NCBI RefSeq assembly: GCF_003369915.1
Contig: NC_046674.1
Location: forward strand, 24,307,657-24,371,656
DNA: 64,000 nt
Direction: 5' to 3'
From: Drosophila miranda
Taxonomy: Eukaryota; Arthropoda; Insecta; Diptera; Drosophilidae
The translations under genes and the position numbers were made by a program. Every line of letters begins with the position of its first letter. Within the stretch, counting starts at the first letter, position 1. This document shows positions 58,356-64,000 of this stretch, in pieces. The notes under the pieces are model-generated. The model was not told the DNA's origin, searched no databases, and saw nothing but the letters and a program-made list of their open reading frames with translations.

Positions 58356-59639
58356 TTAATCAATGTGCGACCTCGCAACCTGGAGCTCCCGCCTCCCGCC
58401 CCCACACCACACCTCTCAGTCATTCATCCGTGAAACAAAAAACAAAAGAAAACGTTATTAGGAGAACTACAACTTTATATACGAAATGCGAGTCCAAAAT
58501 TTTATAAAAACTTTTGATGGAAGCAATCAAAATGCAATCAATCGGGATAGGATTAGGTGTAGGCGTAAGCGTGCCAGCTTAGGAGGATAAGAATTTAGAG
58601 GAGGAGCGAGAGAATACGTAACGATCCCCCAATATAGTTCACTAAGAGCCCCACTACCCCTGCCCCTACCCCAGCCTAGTTCTAAGTGCGAAATTCTATT
58701 TTCTAAGTGAGAGAGTGAGAGAGCGAGAGAGCGCGTGAACGTGTTGAATGAATGCAAGTGAATGAATGTGAGTACGAGTGCGAGTGCGAGTGAGTGCCTG
58801 TTCAATGTGATCGTTTAGCAAAAATTAACTATAAACTGTGTAGCCCCTAGAGACCTAAGCGATAAACACACACACCTACAATTATAATTTGTATTATATT
58901 TATGCATATAGAGAACAGCACAGCACAGCACTGCACACACCTCTGTCTGTCTCAGAGCGAAATCAATTAACCCGAAAATGGAAAGCAATAACTAATGTCA
59001 ACCGTAACACTGACCCCTAACCTGAGTTAATCCTTAGTCGACTTATCGTATGGCCATAGAAAAGGGTCCGTCCCCTCATTTGTATCTTTCATAGACACCC
59101 CTTAACAAAATATATGTATCCTTATATAAATGTATTTATATGGGTTGTTTGCGTGTGTGTTGCCTAGACTTTTGCCAGAAAACAAACGCATTTTAACTAA
59201 ACACACTTCGTAAGCCTAAATATTTATTCTAATTTTTTGATTTTGAATATTAAAAAGAAGAGAAACCACAAAAATACAAAAAGTAACATGGAAAATCTAT
59301 GCAGTTTTAATGTGAACTGGAAAATGTGCTATTTTAAAAGAAACATCAATTGTGCCGGCAGAGGAAAGGATGTGCCGACGACACAGGAAAGCGAGACAAG
59401 GGCTGCGGATCTACCCAGTATTCAGTCAGCACTTTCATATAACTATGAGAGCTTATGATTTATGTAATTTGTACAATATATTTTGTACATTCGCGCCACA
59501 GTTGGTATCGCAGTCGATGCTTGACTCGCAAGCATTTAACGTCCGATGCTCATAGATTTTAATGATATATTAGGTTTATGGTGGAAGTGGATGTGCAACC
59601 CGATAAAGTGTATATATTCTTGATCAGCAAGAAAATAAT

Positions 59640-59645
59640 AATAAA
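59640..59645 (+). terminator. dlp-type polyadenylation signal, unit 3
   Basis: AATAAA at the position equivalent to 48784 in unit 1. Confidence 0.6.
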
Positions 59646-60444
59646 AGATTAGTACTATTCCGAAAGCTTTTATTTACTTGTCATCGAATGACATTTTAAA
59701 TGTTGATGCATTTTGAAATTCATTTCAAAAGTGGAATGAAGAAGTACTTCTTCATATTAACCCACAAATAATGGACGGACCCACTTACAGATATTACATA
59801 CCCTACGCACTCTGTTAACCAGCCATTACCTCTGCTCAATTTCCCCTATCGGTACTCCAATATCTTCCGCTTTAAAGGTCTGTTCCAACACAAGACTTGA
59901 ATTTCAATTTACTGGCGATAAAATTGTGGGAGAACATAACGCGTTGTGGTTAAAAAGCAATGTCAAGCTCACATATGTACTGACGGAGCACCGTACCGGT
60001 TATAAAAGTCAAGTCGCAGCCCTTGCCGCGGCTAACAGCGTACCGCCTTGTTTTCTTTTAGATTAACATGCTACATGGTAACTACATGTTAACAGTGGCG
60101 CTTTGGCATGTGAAATGCCGTATGTACTGTTAGGCGCAAAAACAGACGCACTTAACGGTCCACAAGATAGTCCGGTTGAACTGGGGATTTCCTGAATCTG
60201 TGCGCCAGAATCGAGTCTTGGAGTTTTTTAAAAATTAATTTTAATGGCTGCTACACATTTCTTGGTGAGGTTTGCATGTTTTTTGCAAGACTTTTTTTGT
60301 CCGAATATCAGGTGTTATGATGTTGGGATAATGTTGATTGTTCGGCACAAAAGTGTCTTTGTTCGATTAATAGTGTGATATTTAAAGGTTACATTTTCGC
60401 TTTTCGAGTGTTTTTATGTGTTACATTGAGAAGAGTTTCTTGAT

Positions 60445-60933
60445 TTAGTTACTGTGAAGATCTAAATCTTCAGTCTCCGAAGGTTTTTCATGCTCCTCAA
60501 TAAGTGCATCGTCCACCTTGTCCACCTTGAAGTTCTCCTTAAAGTCGAAGTCATCGTCATCAGCTTCATCAGCTTCATCAGCTTCATCAGCTTCATCAGC
60601 TTCATCAGCTTCATCAGCTTCATCTTCTTCATCAGCTTCATCTGCTTCAGCTTCTTCATATTCTTCATCAGCTTCATCTTCTTCATATTCTTCATCAGAG
60701 TCATCTTCTTCATATTCTTCATCTTCTTCGATATCTTTTCTATCGAAAGTATGTTTCAATTGTTGTACCGAAGTCCTTATAGAAATGACGCTATTCAGGA
60801 GATTATCCAAGCGTTGACCCATTGATTCCGTCCATTGAAAGCTAGCATTGGGTTTGGCTGCACCTTTTTCCTCTACTTCCTGCCCGGCAGAGCTGGTGCA
60901 TGGCTGCTTCTCACTCGATTCTGATGAAGACAT
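60445..60933 (-). CDS. Acidic (Glu-Ala-Asp)n protein, array copy 3
   Basis: 162 residues, one Glu-Ala-Asp unit fewer than copy 1 and otherwise the same protein, although the unit around it has more noncoding differences than units 1 and 2. The open frame in all three copies is consistent with function or with very recent duplication. Confidence 0.7.
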   Translation of the reverse strand: MSSSESSEKQPCTSSAGQEVEEKGAAKPNASFQWTESMGQRLDNLLNSVISIRTSVQQLKHTFDRKDIEEDEEYEEDDSDEEYEEDEADEEYEEAEADEADEEDEADEADEADEADEADEADEADDDDFDFKENFKVDKVDDALIEEHEKPSETEDLDLHSN

Positions 60934-61830
60934 TTTAATATTTTCGAAAAAATGTATTTTGATTTTCTGTTGATGTGTCTCGACTTTTGCGGAACTTTAT
61001 GTTTTTCTCAGGTTTTTGTTAAACTGAATGTAAAATAAAGAGTCATTCGCACCAGTCAGCTAGTAAGAGAGCATAAAACTCCAAGCCACCCGAGACCGAG
61101 ACCAAAAAAAATCTCGATATCAGACGAGGCTCTATTGAAAAATAATCAAGTTGTCCCTATTGCGAACAGCTAAACCAAACAGTATATAAAATATATTGTA
61201 TAAATTACATAAAACATAAGCTCACATATGTACTGTTATAAAGTAATGTCGCAGCCCTTGCCGCGGCTAACAGCGTACCCGCTGGTTGTATATTACATCA
61301 CATACTACATGGTGACTACATGTTGACAGTGGCACAGAGGCTCTGTGGCAGAAATAAGTAATGTTAGGCGCGCAATCAGCGGCACTTAACAGTACCATAA
61401 CATAGTTCGGTTCAACTCGGCTTAGTGGTTCCAGAAAACTAATGAACTAGAAGTTGTGAGGCGCGGGAAATTCAAACACTGCTTTGCATATTTATCATTC
61501 ATTTTGATCACTATTTTATCATGATAATTATTTCATTAGCTGAAAATTGCATTTTAAGCTCTTGGCGTTTCTTTCTAATAAACGATAATGTAATGTTTTG
61601 TTACAGCCTTAGCCCTCAAGTATGGCGCACTTGCTTGAGAGCAGCCAGTGCCTTGTACCACTTCCGCTTTTTCCGCACACATGGAATTGGATGCTCATCG
61701 AGCTGCATAAACCACGTGGCCAAATAGGGCCGTTTGTTCAGTTGTTAATCAGTGCGGGAACGGGAAAGTTATCTAGACCTGTATGAGAATTTTGAGATTT
61801 CCTAGGCCCAGCAATGCTAACACCCCCAGC

Positions 61831-62124
61831 ACAGGAGCCTGGAACGACAGACAGAAGCTTCGACCTTACATGCTCCTCGGCGTCGGAGTCAGCGTTAGCT
61901 AAGTCTTCTTTTCAGCCAGACAAGCTCCATTTACACTCAATGTTAATGTCGAAATAACATCCATATAGGAAGCATTCACAGGAGCCAGGAACGACAGACA
62001 GAAGCTTCGACCTTACATGCTCCTCGGCGTCGGAGTCAGCGTTTGCTAAGTCTTTTTTTCAGCCAGACAAGCTCCATTTACACTCAATGTTAATGTCGAA
62101 ATAACATCCATATAGGAAGCATTC
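61831..62124 (+). repeat. 147-bp tandem duplication beyond the array
   Basis: The segment starting ACAGGAGCCTGGAACGACAG at 61831 is repeated from 61978 with only three or so changes (CCTGG/CCAGG, GTTAGC/GTTTGC, CTTC/CTTT), ending AAGCATTCA at 62124. No coding signal. Confidence 0.9.
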
Positions 62125-62476
62125 AATAAAGGCCGCACTGGCAGTCAGAATTCGCAGTCCCAGACGGCTGGGTAGCGTTCTCAGCAGCAGAAATATAAAC
62201 GCGAAAATCGCCTCATCAGAATCAGGATTTCCTGAATCTGTGCGGCAGTTTAAATGTATAAAACGAAAAAGTTATTCAATTTTTTAAAGATTATCTTTAC
62301 TGGCTGCTACACATTTCTTGGTGATGACGCATGTTCTTTGTAATACGTTTTGTGCCCGACTGACATTAATTTTAAGGTGTTAGTGTTCCTAGTTTGGCCC
62401 AATAGTGTCTTTGTTCGATTAATAGTGTGACATTTGGTGGTACTTTTGTGTGTTACATTGAGCAGATTTTCTCGAT

Positions 62477-62830
62477 TTAGTTACTGTCAAGATCCAAATC
62501 TTCAGGCTCCGCAGTGGTTTCCTGCACTTCAAAAAGTGTATCGTTCTCAGATAACTGGTCCTCTTTAACGTCCGCAGCTTTGGTGTCCTTAAAGTCCCAA
62601 TCATCGTCATCTGCTTCATCTTCTCCGATATCATTGCTATCGAAAGTTTTGGTCAATTCTATACACGAATTCTCCAAAGTAATGACGCGATTCAGGAGAT
62701 GATCCAAGCGTTGACCCATTGATTCCATCGCCTGAAAGCTAGCATTGGGTTTGGCTGCACCTTTTTCCTCTACTTCCTGCACGGCAGAGCTGGTGCATGG
62801 CTTCTTCTCACTGGATTTCAATGAAGACAT
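62477..62830 (-). CDS. Acidic protein, divergent fourth copy
   Basis: 117 residues. Both ends align with the array proteins (MSS..SSEK.PCTSSA.QEVEEKGAAKP and ..EDLDLDSN), but the long Glu-Ala-Asp tract is reduced to GEDEADDDDWDF. The middle helix (SMGQRLDHLLNRVITLENSCIEL) has a better heptad pattern than in the array copies. It lies 740 bp beyond the end of unit 3, same orientation, with homologous sequence on both sides (62224-63060). It probably represents the older gene from which the array copy arose, or its sister; direction cannot be decided from this window. Confidence 0.7.
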   Translation of the reverse strand: MSSLKSSEKKPCTSSAVQEVEEKGAAKPNASFQAMESMGQRLDHLLNRVITLENSCIELTKTFDSNDIGEDEADDDDWDFKDTKAADVKEDQLSENDTLFEVQETTAEPEDLDLDSN

Positions 62831-63059
62831 CTTACTATTTTCGAAAATATTTATTTTGATTTTTGTTGATGTTTCTCAGACTTTCGTTGAACTGAATATG
62901 AGTGCGATAAATGTATATCTCGGACTGCTCTGATCTCCGATCTCCGATCTCCCAAATAAAGATTCATTCACAGCAGCTAGTAAGAGAGCGTAAAACTCCA
63001 CGCCACCCGAGGCCGAGACCGAGACGCAGACGGAGACCGAAAAGAATCTCGATCTCTGA

Positions 63060-64000
63060 CGACGCAGACCTCCATCGGCATCGGCATGGGTGCCGGTACG
63101 ATTCATGTGTATGTCTTTGGGTGCGGGGAAAAAGATACAAGTTTTTATCTCGTGGAGCTTTCAGTGAGCGAGCGAGCGGCGAACGGTAAACAACAGCTGG
63201 CGAGGCAGTACCCGCGGGACCGCGACAAAACAGGGAACAAACAAGAGATTGAGAAGAAAATTTCGAAGCGTCAACCTGAACAACAGGCCCACGAAAATGT
63301 GTCTGTGAGATGCGCAAATTTCGATCCAGTGCAAAATTTCCATTTGAATAATTACGCAAGGCGCCGCCGACACGTGAGTGCAGGAAGACTGATGTCTTGA
63401 GATGAAAAGTGGGCAAAAGCGAAAGTGGAAATTAAAGTCAATGCTCATACAGAGTACAGATCTGCATATACATATCTCTGTGAATATTTTAATATTTAGC
63501 CGATCTCTTAAAGTGTGAGGCAGATACAGTATTCCACAGCTTCGTCTGAAACAACAGCAGTTCCAATTGCGATTCCAGTTCCCCGTAAGTTTCATTAGGC
63601 AATGTATTAAAATTTCATAAGCAAACAGTTCGGATCGGCTCCTCTCTTCTCTTCACTTCACTTCTCCATTCCTTTCCACTCCACTAGAGAAGTACGAGTA
63701 TATGTACGTTTGACTTTTGCAGCCATCGCCGTCGCTTGAGAGCCGTTCATCTTTTATTTGGCCCCTTGTATTTACAGCTGTTTGATGGTAACCGGTTTGG
63801 TAGCCAGCTATAGTCAGTGCTTCTAACGATATTTACTTTTTGGGCATCAGGCCGCCGAAAGCTATACAAAAGCCAAATTAACCTGCCTGCAATTCGGTTT
63901 CAAGCTGCAACGAGTTGTTGAAGGTTGTCGTGGCACATTATCTGAGCTTCCCAACTGTGTTCTTTGCGCCTCGTTAGGCAACTGTAATTTAAAATAATGC
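63060..64000 (+). other. Possible promoter and noncoding first exon of a rightward gene
   Basis: TTTCAGTGAGCGAGCGAGCG at 63160-63178 resembles a fly initiator followed by a GAGC-rich leader. A GTGAGT donor lies at 63374 (CACGTGAGTG). The stretch between is A/C-rich, like a 5' UTR, and its open frames show no domain. The sequence after the donor has no coding signal to the window end. Confidence 0.3.

Larger units (their letters stand above)
56352..61737 (+). repeat. Tandem unit 3 (5386 bp)
   Basis: It shares the order of units 1 and 2 but is a little more diverged: scattered substitutions in intron 5 (GGGCCC for GGGCAC near 56747), a 102-bp in-frame deletion in exon 6, an Asn-to-Ser change beside it, and a small insertion near 59948. 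It ends at GGGCCGTTTGTTCAG, continuous with single-copy downstream DNA. Confidence 0.97.

Noticed and set aside
63086-63416. Overlapping open frames of 104 and 150 residues on opposite strands at the right end
   Set aside because: Neither shows a domain or conserved start; the sequence fits a 5' leader better. Kept only as a low-confidence promoter/first-exon region.

Overview
This is a eukaryotic window, almost certainly Drosophila. Genes have short GT-AG introns of about 50-80 bp next to one 26.9-kb intron. Core promoters carry Drosophila-type elements (DRE TATCGATA, Motif 1 GGTCACACT, Motif 6 GGTATATTT, Motif 7). CA/GA/CT tracts are everywhere, and every recognisable protein looks like a fly orthologue. 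A dispersed repeat in the large intron (about 25.04-25.33 kb) resembles, from memory, repeats common in obscura-group genomes. The obscura-group assignment, and a possible Muller D/XR location, are inference.

Layout. 1-2.7 kb: simple-repeat-rich, no coding signal, probably the 5' noncoding part of a gene read leftward from a promoter cluster at 2721-2803. 2.8-4.25 kb: AT-rich intergenic DNA with a dispersed-repeat fragment. 4.26-12.9 kb: five compact housekeeping or channel genes. These are Pdss2 (+, coenzyme Q side-chain synthesis), a METTL22-type methyltransferase (-), Polr3E/RPC5 (+), an NTPCR-type nucleoside triphosphatase (-, convergent with Polr3E) and a brivido/polycystin-family channel (-). 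12.9-14.6 kb: AT-rich intergenic DNA and a second copy of a promoter-bearing repeat. 15.4-47.5 kb: the glypican gene dally-like (dlp, +), eight coding exons with a 26.9-kb first intron full of simple repeats, two minisatellite-like arrays, a 1-kb AT-rich degenerate array and a dispersed repeat pair.

The outstanding feature is at 45.4-61.7 kb. A segment of about 5.4-5.5 kb starting inside dlp intron 5 is present three times in direct tandem. Each unit holds dlp exons 6-8, the dlp 3' UTR and, convergently, a small intronless gene for a very acidic (Glu-Ala-Asp)n protein that I do not recognise. Units 1 and 2 are nearly identical. Unit 3 has drifted slightly and lacks 102 bp in frame in exon 6. 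A fourth, older and divergent copy of the acidic gene lies just beyond the array (62477-62830). Aligned by eye, its N-terminal part differs from the array copies almost only at amino-acid-changing positions (20 nonsynonymous against 2 synonymous codons). This combination of tandem amplification, repeat-length variation and amino-acid-biased divergence marks an actively evolving gene family attached to the 3' end of an essential developmental gene. It also gives dlp three possible C-terminal cassettes.

The five left-hand genes have no evident joint function; they are a normal dense fly gene cluster. 63.1-64 kb looks like the promoter and noncoding first exon of a gene continuing rightward, at low confidence.
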